A stretch of DNA of 64,000 nt from Boletus sp. NGJ (lineage: Eukaryota; Basidiomycota; Agaricomycetes; Boletales; Boletaceae): positions 62,001 through 126,000 of the forward strand of contig JAGTXK010000105.1 of NCBI GenBank assembly GCA_019096195.1, in the 5' to 3' direction. Shown piece by piece: positions 11,151 through 23,888 of this stretch; the first letter of the stretch is position 1, and each line of letters opens with the position of its first letter. A program made the position numbers and the translations under genes. The notes below the pieces were generated by a model. The model did not search any database. It saw only the letters and a program-made list of their open reading frames with translations, and was not told the origin of the DNA.

Positions 11151-11953
11151 TGATCACGGGGTGTTAAACTCCCGGATAGAGACGGTTGGTGTTGGGTGCT
11201 TTCAAACCTGAAGTGCGTATGATACTTGTGAAAATTGCTATTGGACCCGGTAATTTCCGTGTGAGAGGTCTGTGTTTACGTGGAGCAGAAGCGCGGGAGA
11301 TATGATTGATGAGGGTGCTTTGCTGGAACGAAAGAAGGGGGTATCGTTTTGGAGTCGGGGATCCTCGGGGGGACTGCAAGCATTTGGACTTGCATCTTAC
11401 ATTTGACGAGTTCTATTGGGGTGCTGAAGACACGTATACGTCATTACTTGATTGGGTAATGGATGAAGCAACCACGGACACGATGAAGCTGGCGAGGAAG
11501 CGAGCGCCAGCGACCAAGTTCGGGAAGGGCAAGCTGACGAGAGGGGGTGGACCAGTAGACAAACTTTTGGAGTTGACTGTACGCTACGAAGAGAGTGGCA
11601 GTTTCTGCCATTGGGAGACCCTGAAGATCGATATGATACAGGAGTAGATGATGGCGGTGGAGGGACTTGCGCTACAAAAACATTGGTCAAGACGAGGTCT
11701 GGGTGGGTCGGACAGCTTGCACTCCCAAATGCGATATCTTTGACCGCACGCATAGATAAGGAACTTCCGGGATTCTCGGACGAGCGGAACTCGGTGGAGA
11801 TACCATGACGTAAGAGCAGTCCACAACTCGTCTACCACGTGATACCGTTCAGCGTTACCACTTACCGAAAATGGTCGAGTGACGTCATGTACCTTACACT
11901 AACATCCCAAAACGGTCCCAATCGATTGCTACATTTTGCAACTGAAATCCCGG
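11151..11953. other. No recognised gene; one weak open frame
   Basis: The longest plus-strand frame (11306-11646, 113 residues) has a charged, fairly protein-like composition (LTFDEFYWGAEDTYTSLLDW) but no known motif, and antisense frames of similar length overlap it. It could be a small lineage-specific protein or chance. The right end is the promoter side of the dehydrogenase gene. Confidence 0.25.
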
Positions 11954-12038
11954 TATATAACGGACCAAGGCGGATTGCAATAGCCGCTGTCGTCTCTCTC
12001 CCCCTCTCCATCCTTGCACCCCCCACATCGTCTCCAAC
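11954..12038 (+). promoter_or_regulatory. Core promoter of the dehydrogenase gene: TATA box plus CT tract
   Basis: A TATATAA element lies at 11954-11960, followed by a pyrimidine-rich tract (about 11988-12025) and then CAACATG at the start codon. This TATA-to-CT layout is common in well-expressed fungal genes. Confidence 0.55.
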
Positions 12039-13478
12039 ATGCCTCAGGGTACTATGAGAGCACTGTGGTACACAAAGGTCACCTCACTCCTTACACAATC
12101 TGCGCACCTCTGAGTTGTGGTTGCTATCCAGCCTCAACATTTCGAGGTTAGGCAGGTCCCAATACCAAATGTCGGCGATGATGACGTTCTTCTCAAAGGT
12201 AATGTCGTCCACTCGCGTTTAACCAGAGAGTCGGAGCGCTAATTTTGTTCTGCAGTGACGTGTTGTGGTTCGTCGCGAACCCGCTGAACCACTGTGCAAC
12301 GCTGACCGATAAGCCCGCCGTTCTATTTGATAGGTGTATGCGGCACTGACGCACATATCCACGACGGCGAGTTCATCTCCAAGTTCCCGGTAAGCTTCCC
12401 TCTTCGGATCAATGGCGTTAATCAAATCTCTTATCGCATGATAGCTGATCCCGGGCCATGAAGCCATCGGTACGGTCGTGGAAATGGGTAAAAACGTCAC
12501 GGGCTTCGAGAAAGGCGATCGATGCGTTGCTGACGTGGGCATTACTGTGAGTGTGTCCCTTCGTGCTCAAGATTGAAAATGATGCTACTGACTTGTTCGG
12601 ACCGATGGCGCAGTGTGAAAATTGCTTCTATTGTCGACGTGGCCAGTCCCTCTTGTGTGAGAACTTCAACGCGCGGGGCGTCACATTGGATGGTGGATTT
12701 GCCGAATACATCGTATAGTAAGCTTATCCCTTATCGTGGTGTTGGTCATGGGATAACGACTCGGGGTTCAGCCAGCAAAAGAAGCTTTACAAGATCAAGA
12801 ACCTCACTGATGAAGAAGCAACTCTCTTAGAGCCTGCCGCTTGCGCTATCCATGGCCTCGATAAGCTCAACCCGCCTGTCGGTGTCGAGGTCCTCCTTCT
12901 TGGCGCTGGTCCTACGGGCCTCATACTGGCCCAGCTCCTGAAGCTCAATGGCGCCGCAAGAGTCGTCATTGCGGCCAACAAGGGTATCAAGATGGACATC
13001 GCCAAGCAACTCGAGGCCGCTGACGAGTACATTGAACTCGACCGCCAGAACCCTGAATCCCAATGGGCGAAGCTTAAAGCGGACAATCCATATGGATTCG
13101 ATATCGTTGTGGAGGCTACAGGAGTGGAGAAACTCGCGAATGAATCCATCAACTATGTGCGCAGGGGAGGAACGCTAATGATATACGGCGTCTACGAGAA
13201 CAAGGCGCTTGTGCACTGGCCACCGTCCAAGATCTTTGGTGACGAGATCAACGTGGGTTAAATTAGTCAGCGAAAAACCTTTCTCCTCACCCTTGCCATC
13301 GCAGATTATCGGATCTTTCTCGCAAACGTATTGCTTCCCTCGGGCAGTTGCCTACCTTGACAGCGGAAAAGTCAAGGTGAAGGGAATGGTTACGGATGTC
13401 TTCAAGTTGGAGGAGTACCAGGAAGCGCTGGACAAGATGAGCAGTCGAGGGGCGTTGAAGATTGCCATTAAGCCCTAG
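12039..13478 (+). CDS. Zinc-dependent MDR dehydrogenase, sorbitol/D-arabinitol dehydrogenase-like
   Basis: Medium-chain dehydrogenase of about 350 residues over several exons. It begins [15 protein letters not shown]. The catalytic zinc site shows as [13 protein letters not shown] (Cys, near 12337) and LIPGHEAIG (His-Glu, near 12446). A structural-zinc Cys cluster [15 protein letters not shown] lies near 12610-12660. The Rossmann motif is [20 protein letters not shown] (near 12890), and the C-terminal [19 protein letters not shown] is typical of polyol dehydrogenases. These enzymes oxidise polyols or secondary alcohols with NAD(P)+. In basidiomycetes, D-arabinitol and mannitol-type polyols are carbon stores, which fits, but the substrate is inferred. 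It would act in the cytosol. The stop at 13478 follows KIAIKP. Confidence 0.88.
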
Positions 13479-13883
13479 GCGGCAGCTGGGCAGGGATCAC
13501 GGCGATTTCTGTTGTATCCTTATTGTATAACATTTGATCAGCGAAGGAAATGTAGGTGTAGGAGTCGAATTGATCCACAAGCAAGTGAATGAGAATTGTG
13601 CAAGCTGACTAGCCATTTCGAGAAGACTACGTTTAAAGACGTCTGCAGAGCTCATCTTGTTCGGCGAGTCGTGTTGGCTATTTATTACAGTAACACTTCC
13701 CAGGATCATGGTGCGAACTTACTGACATGTTCCCGCCATGCGTCACTTATCAAGCTGCTGGGCGATTCATCCTGTTGCCGAAACTTGAAACCTGAGACTG
13801 ACGCAGCTCAGGTTGCAGCCTTTGACATTGATACCTTCATCAGCTATACATACTGACTTCTCGACCTCCCGACATACCACGCT
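13479..13883. other. Intergenic, nothing recognised
   Basis: This is the 3' flank of the dehydrogenase and the 5' flank of the phosphatase gene. Only short frames without motifs are present. Confidence 0.5.
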
Positions 13884-16004
13884 ATGGGCTGGGGAGAGAG
13901 TGGTCGCGTGGGCATCAGCTTGGTGAGTACCGTTTCCGCGGTTCGAGCGAGGTCAGTCATGCTCATTTACTTTACACCCAAGTTGGTAGGCGAGCCATTA
14001 GACGTCGAAGGATACCCACAAGCTCCCTCCGGACTCGAACTCGAGCAGGTCCACGTCTACGTGAGGCATGGTGTGTCGCACGTCCATTCTCCTAATTCCC
14101 TGCACCCACCCGACTCGTGTTTTCCCAGGTGAGCGGACCCCAGTGAGGACTCGTATGGTGGATCCACCAGCATCCATTCCCGAATACTGGCAGATGTGTT
14201 CCGTGGCGAGACGGTTCCGCGAGGCAGTGAAATTGACAACGGCAAAGCACAGGGAACCTGCTTCTGAAGGGGCGTGGTTCAAGAGAGGAACAGAGATGCG
14301 GGATGGGAGCACCACTACGAATTTATGGTACGCAAATATTGAATAGAAGCCATGCATGGTTCTGATGTCATTTGTGCAGTCTTTTGGGTGACCTGACGGA
14401 CATCGGGAAGGAGGTAGCATCTACAGGCTCATACACTGAAACCGTTGCTCATTGATCTCTAGTCCACGTACAATTTCGGTGTCGCGTTGCGAAAACTCTA
14501 TGTTGACAGGTAAGCGGAAACTGTTTCGTCCGTCGCGTGTAGTTGGTTGACCCTCGCAGGCTCGGCTTTCTCCCCGGGAGACTTCACAACGAAAAGCAGG
14601 CTTATTTCCGGTGACCCAGCTTATTATCGTGTCTGTATGCCTCCTGATCAGGTTGTGCATTCGTCTAGCTCGACAAACGTCCCGCGGACGATCGAGTCCC
14701 TTGAACATATTGTTCATGGATTATACCCCCAAAAGCACTGTGCCAGTGGTGTGATACCCTCGATCTTGGTTAGGTATGTTGTGGGAAGGGACGGACCTGG
14801 GATGATAACATACCTCTGCAGGAATAAGGTAGACGAGAACATCGTTAGTAACATCCTGTCTTGTCCGCAGCTCGGTTTATTAGAGTTGCGCTTCGCTCAA
14901 GGTAAGTTGTACGTTCCAAACAAGTAGAAGGTACTGACGTTCTGTCCCGTAGCTGCTGCTGCCAGGTGGAACTCTCGACTCCAAACTTTGGACGAGAGAT
15001 TGTCGAAGTATATCAAAGGCAAACCGATCCGCGTAGATGGATCACCCCGTGCTTCGGGGATTCTGGATACCGTGAGTCTAGGAAAGCTCTGATGAGCTGG
15101 TTTTTCAATGCAAAGCTATACATCCAGGTTCGTTCAGCCGCAGCACACGGAATCAAAGTCCCTGATGACTTCTGGGATCCTGAAGTAGTTGACTTGATCG
15201 TATGTCCCCAACTTTCAAAGTTCAATGGTAGTCAGGTAATGCTCACGGATGGGACATTGACTTTCAGGAATCTGCGGTATCGGACGAGTGGTTTACAAGT
15301 GTGTCCTCACGTTCTTATCTTGTTGATAATCCACTGACTTTTGCCATCGAAACAGTTTGTAAAGTAGATCGCTAATCTTGATAAGCATGGGTCTCACGGA
15401 TGCTCGATTTTACTGAACAGTCAAGACCGAGCAGGGTCGCCGTCTGGGTATGGGCAGACTCCTTGCGGATGTGTCAACCAAAATGCAGACCAAGATTGAG
15501 GAAGGGGAAAAGGATCCATTGAATCTCCTTGTTTATAGTACGCATGACTCTACGTTGGCTGCACTGTGCAGCACGTTTGATGTCTTTGATGAGAAGTATG
15601 TTCTTTCTCCTATTCGTAGTGATAATGCCTAACGTACTGATAGGTGGCCACCGTTCACGTCGTCTGTTACTTTTGAACTCTTCAAGAAAAGGCACCGTGA
15701 CTCGGAACAAGGACTGAGGTTGCAATCCTTGTTAAGTGGACTATGGAATGCTCATTCTAAAGAGGAACACTGTAAGTTATCCACTCGGGCCCTTCAGCAT
15801 CTGTTCTCATTGTTCTCGTTGATGGCTATGTCCTATCTAGATATTCGGATGCGGTACAAGAACAAAAACTTGGTCCTGCCCATGTGCGCAAAGGAAGGAG
15901 ACCACCTTCCGGGATCACCGGAATTCTGTACTTTCAGTGTGTTTCAGCGAAGGGTAAAGGAGCTGACGCCTGTTAATTGGAGTGCAGAGTGTGCAAGTTC
16001 ATGA
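13884..16004 (+). CDS. Histidine-phosphatase superfamily (acid phosphatase-like) protein
   Basis: Multi-exon gene, about 470-500 residues. The catalytic core motif RHGERTP is formed across an intron near 14070-14130 (VHVYVRHG then ERTPVRTRM). The branch-specific segment LLGDLTDIGKE lies near 14385, NVPRTIESLEHIVHGLYP near 14680, and the second catalytic signature STHDSTLAAL (His-Asp) near 15538. This pattern matches the acid-phosphatase-like group related to ACPL2/PXYLP1 rather than phytases. These enzymes remove phosphate from small esters through a phospho-histidine. No clear signal peptide is visible at the chosen start (MGWGESGR, first in-frame Met before the conserved part), so location is uncertain. 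The end at 16004 follows an exon with CTFSVFQRRVKELTP. The spliced start depends on an intron near 13923-13984. Confidence 0.83.
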
Positions 16005-16203
16005 TATATAGCTTGAGGTCACTCGGAGTCTAACAATCTTTGCTAATTTCATCTACCTTTGAGTGTGCCATCTCTTCCGTATGATTTGTGTCGGAGATTG
16101 AACCCTAACCGGAAACTGTACAGTACAACACTCCCGGCGATTGCCGGGCTCAGGGAAGGCATATCCTCAAGACTTGTCAACGCCAACGCCAACGCCGACA
16201 ACG

Positions 16204-16847
<644 letters not shown>

Positions 16848-17312
16848 GCTGTATGTCGTCATTCCCATTTCGTGTCTCTTTTGTTATGTATCCACCACCG
16901 CACTATGACATGCAATCTACCACATGCAGCTCATCCGTGTTCTACACTCGTGGCTAGCTATCTCGTCGACATGAGATATCCCATATGATGTTTGATCCTC
17001 TTGCAGATAGGCGATTCTTCCATGTGGTATCGTCGTGGAGCTGTGTGCGTATATGCACTCGAAGATGGGAGAGTCTAACCCTTGAGATGATGGTCCACCA
17101 CTTCCTTGAAGGACAACTAGCTCTCAATCCATTTGGCATAGCACTGGCGTCTTTTGTGTCCGTTTTCACCCGCACGGCGGAGAGACGCTCGCGAGTTGCG
17201 AGTTGCGCACTATCCGAATCCACAACAGCCGCTCCGGCAAATTGGCCATCAGACCAATCAACTTTGGCACACACTCACTTGCGTGGTCGCCCGACGACGA
17301 ATAACTATGCAG

Positions 17313-17640
17313 GATGGAATTCTTCACCCGTTTTGAAGTGTTCAGATGCGTCCACCTTGCTCAATGGTCGACACCCCACGCTCAACTCATCAGCTCTTTG
17401 GCACTCTCGCGAAACGGCGAGTTCATCGCGTCGGCATCCACCGATGGGACCATTTGCCTTTGGGGCACAGCCGCGTCACGACGGCAACATGGTTCCAAGC
17501 TTCGTCATGAAAAACATGTACGCTCCCTATATTACCCGATGGGATATCTCGTCAGCGGCGGAGGTGACGTGCTTTCCTTGACAATGTGCCAGCGATATGC
17601 AACATGCAGTCGGTTGCACTCTGAGATATACCAATGTCCA
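17313..17640 (+). pseudogene. WD40-repeat fragment
   Basis: The frame contains one good blade, ISSLALSRNGEFIASASTDG followed by TICLW, and the start of another (HEKHVRSLYYPMGYLVSGGG). No further blades follow, and the frame ends near 17655. A complete propeller needs about seven blades, so this is a remnant. It precedes a kinase remnant on the same strand by about 230 bp; the two may once have belonged to one gene or to neighbouring genes. Confidence 0.6.
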
Positions 17641-17869
17641 ACTTCTGACTTTTGACACGTCTCTTGAATCCAACGATGTCATGCTAGGTTACAGATGCAT
17701 GCAAGTTATACGTTCGACGCGATTCATTGTGACTCACAGGGAAGAGTGCTGGTTCGTGTCCCTGTCCGACTAAAGAATTCCCCTCGTCACAAATCTCGCA
17801 AACTTTTGCAGCGGATGTGCGTTATGTTTCATTCTATTTTCTTTCTTGTGTGCTCAGCTCGCATCTCAG

Positions 17870-18460
17870 GACTCTCCTCGGCTTCTTCCCCTCGTGGACC
17901 ATGGAAAGCGGTCGACGTTTATAGAGGCACGTTCCGCATGCGAGGGAGGCTGATGGATGTGTACCCGCACTCTCCTCTGCCCGAATTTGCTCAATCGATC
18001 AGAACATACGCGAGTGAAGACGCTGAAAATGAAGGTAAAAGAAGACACTGATGTTGTGCGTTGGTCAGCTCATTGTTTGCATGCAGCGACTTCGTCGGGA
18101 GATACGAGTATGGCTGAACCTAGATCACGCCAACGTTATTACCACTGTTTGGCACAACGATGGACTTTGGACGGTTCCCCGCTATGGTTTGTCCTTGGGC
18201 CGAGAATGGGTCATTAACGTCTTACCCCGAATGACTGCATACTAATACCTTGACGAGGTTGCAAAGACTCCTGTTGGGGTTCATGCATATACGTGTCTCG
18301 TAATGCGACGCGTACTCACTGTACGAAAACAAACAGTTCAACGTGCTCATCCATCAGGACGGGGAAGCCTGTATCGCTGACTTGGTTTATCCACCTTTTT
18401 GACTGAACTCGGTGGGTCGACGTTCGCAACGTTCGAATTTGCGAGTCTTGGCCAGTGATC
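17870..18460 (+). pseudogene. TKL-like protein kinase remnant
   Basis: Pieces of a kinase domain occur in order but in different frames. They are a glycine-loop end (VDVYRGTF near 17910), the helix-C region (LRREIRVWLNLDHANVI near 18090), the hinge (PAMVCPWAENGSLTSY near 18180), the N-V-L catalytic-loop end (FNVLIHQDGEACIADL near 18340) and an activation segment (LSTFLTELGGSTFAT near 18395). This set is typical of the expanded TKL-like kinases of Agaricomycetes. The HRD motif, the rest of the C-lobe and the helix C-terminal part are missing, and ADL replaces the usual ADFG. No functional kinase can be made from this stretch as read. Confidence 0.68.
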
Positions 18461-19039
18461 AACACGGATATGTCATATCACATAAGATCCATTATATGTA
18501 TGAACCACGATTAAACATATCGCTACGTTTGTTAGGGTGAATAACTGAGAAAAAGAAACGGTGGAATGCCAAAGTGGAAGAAAAGGCGGTCGTGATACAT
18601 GTCATACGTACACGATGGATCGATCCATTTGCAGAAAATGTGAGTAGACATTAAAACAGAGGAAATGTTGTCAATTTATTGACCACAATATCACATACTT
18701 ACGGGGATGTCGTCCATTGCGCGAGACCGGAAAGGCCCCGTCTCCATTTGGTATCCGACCTGCCCGCCGCTAACCCTGAACCGAAGACGTGACTATACCC
18801 GTCCTCGCCTTCTTCATCTTGACTTGTTAACCATTCCCGGCCTCGACTTGTGCTCCATGACGCATTCCCCCAGTCTAGTCGGCCAGTTGGAGCTCGGTCG
18901 AATGGACTCGTCCCACCGCTTCTAGGTGATCTGGGCCGCGGCGCACCACGGTGACCCAACAACTTGGATTGAGGTCGTTGGAGATGTTTTCGTAGACTCT
19001 GAATAGAGTGCTGTCGTCGGGCAGGGACGAGCAAACGAT
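18461..19039. other. Intergenic; possible 3' exon of the disordered protein gene
   Basis: A minus-strand frame (18699-19034) directly follows the stop of the gene ending at 19040, but no splice pair was found that clearly joins them. The left part is AT-rich with no motifs. Confidence 0.35.
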
Positions 19040-20680
19040 CTAAACCGAGCTCCCCCTCCTCGTCTTCATCTTCTTCTCGTCGTCGTCGTCGGCGTCGTCA
19101 CTGTTGTCGGACCATATTCCACCTGGGTAGGCCTGAGCACCACTCTCCATTCCCCAACCGGTAGAATAACGTTGACGCGGTGCCATCCAGTCGTCGTTCT
19201 CTACTTTCGTTCGAGCAAGGGACGGCACGACATTAACATCCCGATCCTTTCCATTCCGACGATTCCTTGGTTTATATTCTTGTCTTCTCTTTCCGCCGTT
19301 CCCAGTCTTCATGTGATCGTCACGGGCGCTGTGCCGCGCCAGTGAACTCGCCCGTGACGTGGGCGTGGAACGACACATGACTCTCGTGCAAGACACCTGA
19401 CCATCGCTGGTTCTTGCCTTCACGTCTTGCACCTGTACGCAAAGCAACGGCGGTTTCCTACCCCGAGTCGGCGCCGTTCCTCTTTCTTCTCGATTCGATT
19501 TGTCAGACAGTGTAGAGCTCTTGCGTGTCGACGCCGTCTTTGCCGTCCTCGTGGATGCAGCGTCCGATGTAACGGCCGCTGAGCCGCTGACACCACTTAA
19601 TAAGGCTTTTGCGACCGACTCCATCCAGTTTCGTGGGAGTGGTGGGTGTACCTGGTGATCGTGATCGTCTATGGTAGCGCGGGAGTGTGGTTCGTAGTCA
19701 GATTCCGCGATATTATCTTCATCGTTAAGGATGAACGTGCGACGCGTGCCATTTCGACGATCGCGTCCTAATGCATGCGCCCTCAAGGAAGTCTCTGACA
19801 ATGCAGTGCGTTTGGCGAGTGGTTGGATGTTTGGCGCTGACACCATATGGCGGAGATACGCGCGGGCATTAGGCGGATTTGGCTTAGAAGATGATGATTT
19901 GGATGAGTAATTATTATTAAGTTGATGATGGTAACGGTTAATATGACGGTGATGATGCGCCCCGAGAGATGAGTGAGGATGTTGGGGTAGTCCTTGAGAT
20001 GACTGGTGGAGCTGTGCGTCCGCAGACAGGTCAACGTAGGTGCGGCGACGCAAGTTCTCAGAAGAGCCGTTGCGGGAGAGGGAAGCCATTGACGAAACAC
20101 GTTTGGTTCTGCTGTCCCTGATGTGTATTGCGTGAGCCAGTGGTGAAGGTGGAGGTGACCACGCATGTGAGGCAGATTGTTCAGGGTGGTCCTCCAAAGG
20201 AGCTGTTTCATGCGACAAGCTCGAACCCCGACTCACGAGCCCAGCAAAGAAGTCGACGACGGCCCCAACACTTCCTCGCACACTATTTCCCGCATTTCCG
20301 GCGGCCGACCGTGCATTGCGGTCTGATTCGGGGGTGAAGACGCGAGTCTCTTTGTAGCCAGCTTCACGGAGGAGATCCTCAAGACACTCGTACGTTTTGG
20401 AAGTACCACGGCGGTGGAGGGGGACCCTGCTAAGCGATTCTGGATAACGAGTTGTCGAGCGGCCTCTCTGGGGCGTCAAAGGGGCTTGCGAAGCGGTCGT
20501 ATGGGTGGAAGTCGGCGTGGGATGTGACGAAATTCCGGAATCACCCTGCGAAGAGACTGGTGTAAGAGAAGCCGCAGGCTGCCAGAAGCGCGAGGTCTAT
20601 TAGTCTGCCGAGGAGCGGGTTGGGTGTACACGTACAATGTCCGTTTGGCGACCAATGCCTCGTGCAGGTGCTGCAGTCAT
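19040..20680 (-). CDS. Uncharacterised, largely disordered Ser/Arg-rich protein
   Basis: The first exon starts MTAAPARGIGRQTDI at 20680. A short intron (about 20578-20635) links it in frame to PAASLTPVSSQGDSG, which runs into a 479-codon open exon. The protein, about 530 residues, has no recognised domain. It is rich in Ser, Arg, Thr and Pro, has a His-rich patch (HHHRHINRYHH region near 19955), several SP/TP sites and an acidic C-terminal run of Asp/Glu before Lys/Arg. One short region, KTYECLEDLLREAGYKETRV near 20380-20320, could be a folded helix and is followed by VGAVVDFFAGLV. Composition suggests a regulatory or scaffold protein, perhaps phosphorylated. Function unknown. The long open frame in GC-rich coding-like sequence supports a real gene. 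Confidence 0.7.
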
Positions 20681-22315
20681 GATCTCGATTGTTGGCTAGC
20701 ACGCGCGAGATGGAGGACGCCAGACCTCCCCAGCTGCTAGACGATCCTGACGCTAGAACGGTTTATATGTAGGAAAGGAGAAGAATAGAGAGTGATGGTG
20801 GTGGTGGACGTCAATGCGGGGTCATCCGCTCGCGAGTGCACTGCTCAGTGGCGCCGACCGAGTCCGCACATGATGCATGATGGATCAAACCGGCCCTTTC
20901 CACTGGCTACAGCTATCACAGTTCCTCATTTCTCTTAATCACTGACGTGTCTTCGAGTTCATCGAGGCTGACGCTTTCTACAATGTCATGTACAAGCTAT
21001 ACGGCGCTGACATCGACACACTTCACGATGGCAGCTTTGACCTCATATGCCAGGGCTTGGCACAAAGCGAATTACTCTCCACCTTCACTTCCCCTGGACG
21101 ACCACACCGACCACACTTGCAGGTAAATCACGTATGTGGTTCGTCCACAACCTTCAAACAATGGAGCCACCGAGCCATGCGTCCACAGCCAAAGCTTGCC
21201 GACATACAAGGGTTCGGGACACAAACATGCACGGAATAGTGAAAAGGCGTACGCAACGTGTTGGAAAATTTCTCTTGCACAGGTAGAGCGCCATCCTGAA
21301 ACACCGAATGTGATCATCAACATCAAGCTGTCCCTTACCACTCAAGAGTGGCACTGGCGTCGTACCATTAAGTTGCAAGATGGTGACAAGAATACATAAA
21401 GAAGAACAACTTCTGAATCCGGGACCTGTGCGATAGTACCAGGGTATCGGTCGACCTGTCTTTACGTCGCACCGCGAACTCACCTCTCAACTCCGTCAGG
21501 AATTGACGGAACAGCGAAGAATCACCAAGGAAGCACTTACAAACACTGGACGTATTCCATCTTCCAGTCTGACGAGAAGTGTACCAACCTCATTTGTGCC
21601 ACAGGGAAACAAGTTCAGCGTTGTGATTGCAATACCTCTGGGAACTAAGATAATGCCTTAACTTCCACAGATGTTGAAATAACCCCACGTTCCGTCTTCC
21701 AACCGTCACGTAATAGGGCTTCTCATTCGGTCGTGTCACTTTCGGCCAGACTGGCCAGTCACTCGAACGATGCGCGCGAAAGTTGAGTAGTCGCTAACGT
21801 TTGTCACCTACGAATTTCCATAGACGAGTGGGCAGCGCCTCGCAAATAAACGTCACTCGCAAAACGAAAGTGTCGCCGATACCAACACAGCACACAATGT
21901 ATCAGAAGTTCTGCAACGACTTTGAAACGGTCTGCCGAGTCAAGTTTGGGTTTCACCAAAGTTACCAGTACGCGACTGTGACGGATCATGCTACACGGCC
22001 ACCATTAGATCACATATCGGACAACGGAATACGAACCAGTGCCCGGAGGAGAGCCGCAAGTTTGTCCCGACTGAGATAGATATGTCTAAAGGTAGGTCGT
22101 TCCGAGAAGCCTAACTACAAGAAATGTGTCTTCTCTGGGGAAGATGTGGTGGAATATATGTTGTTTGGGTTAAACATTAAGTGAGATTCTAACTAGTGCT
22201 GTAATTCACTGGGCCTATGCACAGATCCAACATTCAGTATCGTTAGGATCCGCAGCGGTGATCAGATTGTTTTGCAGAGAGAATGGATTCTGCACCATTA
22301 ATGTTTTGACCTGTC
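20681..22315. other. Long stretch without a recognised gene
   Basis: The left 300 bases are the 5' flank of the disordered-protein gene. Frames at 20988-21239, 21136-21399 and 21801-22079 (plus) and at 21072-21483 (minus) are short, overlap each other and show no motif. No long repeat or terminal repeat pair was noticed. Confidence 0.4.
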
Positions 22316-23821
22316 TCAGTACACTGGAAATTGTGGATCCACATATTTTGCCCATGCACGTAACCCCCCTATAACATCTTTCACATCAAACACTGGGTTG
22401 AATTCACGAAGTGCTTCCGCCGCGATCTGCGAATCATTACCGAGTCGACACAAGACCACAATCTTCGAGCTGACACTGGGTGGTAGATGGGCAGAGGGAT
22501 CTGCGAGCAGTTGTGGAAGTGGAATGCCTATATGAAATTTGTGAACGATACTGGGAGGATAATGCAAATCAAACTTACTTAGTGAACCCGGTAAACGGCA
22601 TATACCGAATTCAGTCTTGGGACGAACATCAAGCAACACGCATTGTTCCTGCGATTGCAGTATTCGTAACTCCTGAAAGTAGTTGAGACTGTTCTTTTCA
22701 GCGCGGAGCTGAACACCTTACTTGAACAGAGATGCGGTCACCAGGATTTCCTGAAATTGAACCCCTTGCTTCCCAATCGGGACGGGGTCCCCCACAAAAT
22801 GCGATGTAGTCAGTCTCATGAATGGCACCCAGTCTCAGTCCATCTACCCCACAGGCAGCACATGTTGGTTTTCGTGCCCTTAGCTTGATGGTCCGGAACA
22901 GTGGCATTGACATAGCAGAGAACAACATAAGGGAGGCTTTACCATCTGCGCTAATGACTTGTCTCAGGGGGACGAGCATCAGAGGCATTGTACACACCAT
23001 GCAGACCGGCGAGGATCTTGATAGTCTCCAATGCTTGCATGACACCGATGACACCCGTAACAGCACCTAGGATACCCATCTCTTCACAACTCCCAGACAT
23101 CTCTGGAGCAGGAGGTTTGGGAAATATGCAACGATAACAGGGTCCCGACTCGCCGAGGTTGTAGATACAGAGCTGACCCTCGTATTTTTGGGCGGCACCA
23201 CTGACCAGAGGTCTCCTGAGTCGAACGGCGGTGTCGGACAGAAGATACCTGGTCGGCACATTGTCTGTGCAATCAAGAATTACATCATATGGCTGCAAGA
23301 GCGCCACCGCGTTGGACGAGTTTATCGCCTCATTGATGGGTTCCACTCGAATCGTCGAGTTGATTCTAAGGGGATATCATAAGGAGAGGAACGAGCCTGT
23401 AGTAGACACTCACTTTTTGATAGCAGCTTCCGCTGAAAGTACTTTGGACATGCCGATCGTCCCCTCATTGTGGAGTACCTGTCTCTGTATGTTGGAAAGT
23501 TCGACTGTATCATGATCAATAATAGCTATTCGACCTAGTTCCGACTGGTAATTACGCTGATACCGCGTCGGAGAGGAAATGCTTGCCAACACCGGCAGCG
23601 GCAAGGTACTGGAGTGCAGGGCATCCAAGACCTCCCGCACCAACTACGGCTACCGACGCGCGTTGCAGCTTGATTTGACCTTAAAGCGCCTGAATGCCTG
23701 AACAATAGAAGGAAGCATGTAAAGGACCTTGCAAACCGAAGTTGTCCAGTATCATTTGTCGGCCATAGCGAGGGTAGTCGTCGATGTGGGCTAGTCTCGG
23801 CCAACTTGCGTCGTCCATCAT
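22316..23821 (-). CDS. UBA4: UBA4/MOCS3-like adenylyltransferase-sulfurtransferase
   Basis: E1-like enzyme with a C-terminal rhodanese domain. It activates Urm1 for tRNA thiolation and protein urmylation, and in many eukaryotes it also serves molybdopterin synthase; it acts in the cytosol. Seen: the start [20 protein letters not shown] (conserved R-Y-x-R-Q), an ATP-binding loop [15 protein letters not shown] near 23610, [13 protein letters not shown] near 23500, [14 protein letters not shown] near 23260, two zinc CxxC motifs (CYRC near 23125, CAAC near 22860), and a rhodanese domain with the active loop LCRLGNDSQ near 22440. The stop follows FPVY at 22316. Several short introns. The start Met lies 67 bp from the start of the divergent APC10 gene, so the N-terminal helix found in some homologues may be missing or very short. 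Confidence 0.92.
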
Positions 23822-23888
23822 CGTGGTACAGTACTCGGAGCCTGAATGGTAATAGGAGCTGCATACTCTGGGTCCTGACACAACCAAC
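23822..23888. promoter_or_regulatory. Shared 67-bp region between UBA4 and APC10 starts
   Basis: The two start codons face away from each other with 67 bp between them. This must contain both 5' leaders, or the transcription starts overlap the opposite gene. No TATA box is seen. Confidence 0.55.

Noticed and set aside
16985-17581. 198-codon plus-strand open frame
   Set aside because: Another frame of the same stretch encodes a clear WD40 blade; this frame has no motif.
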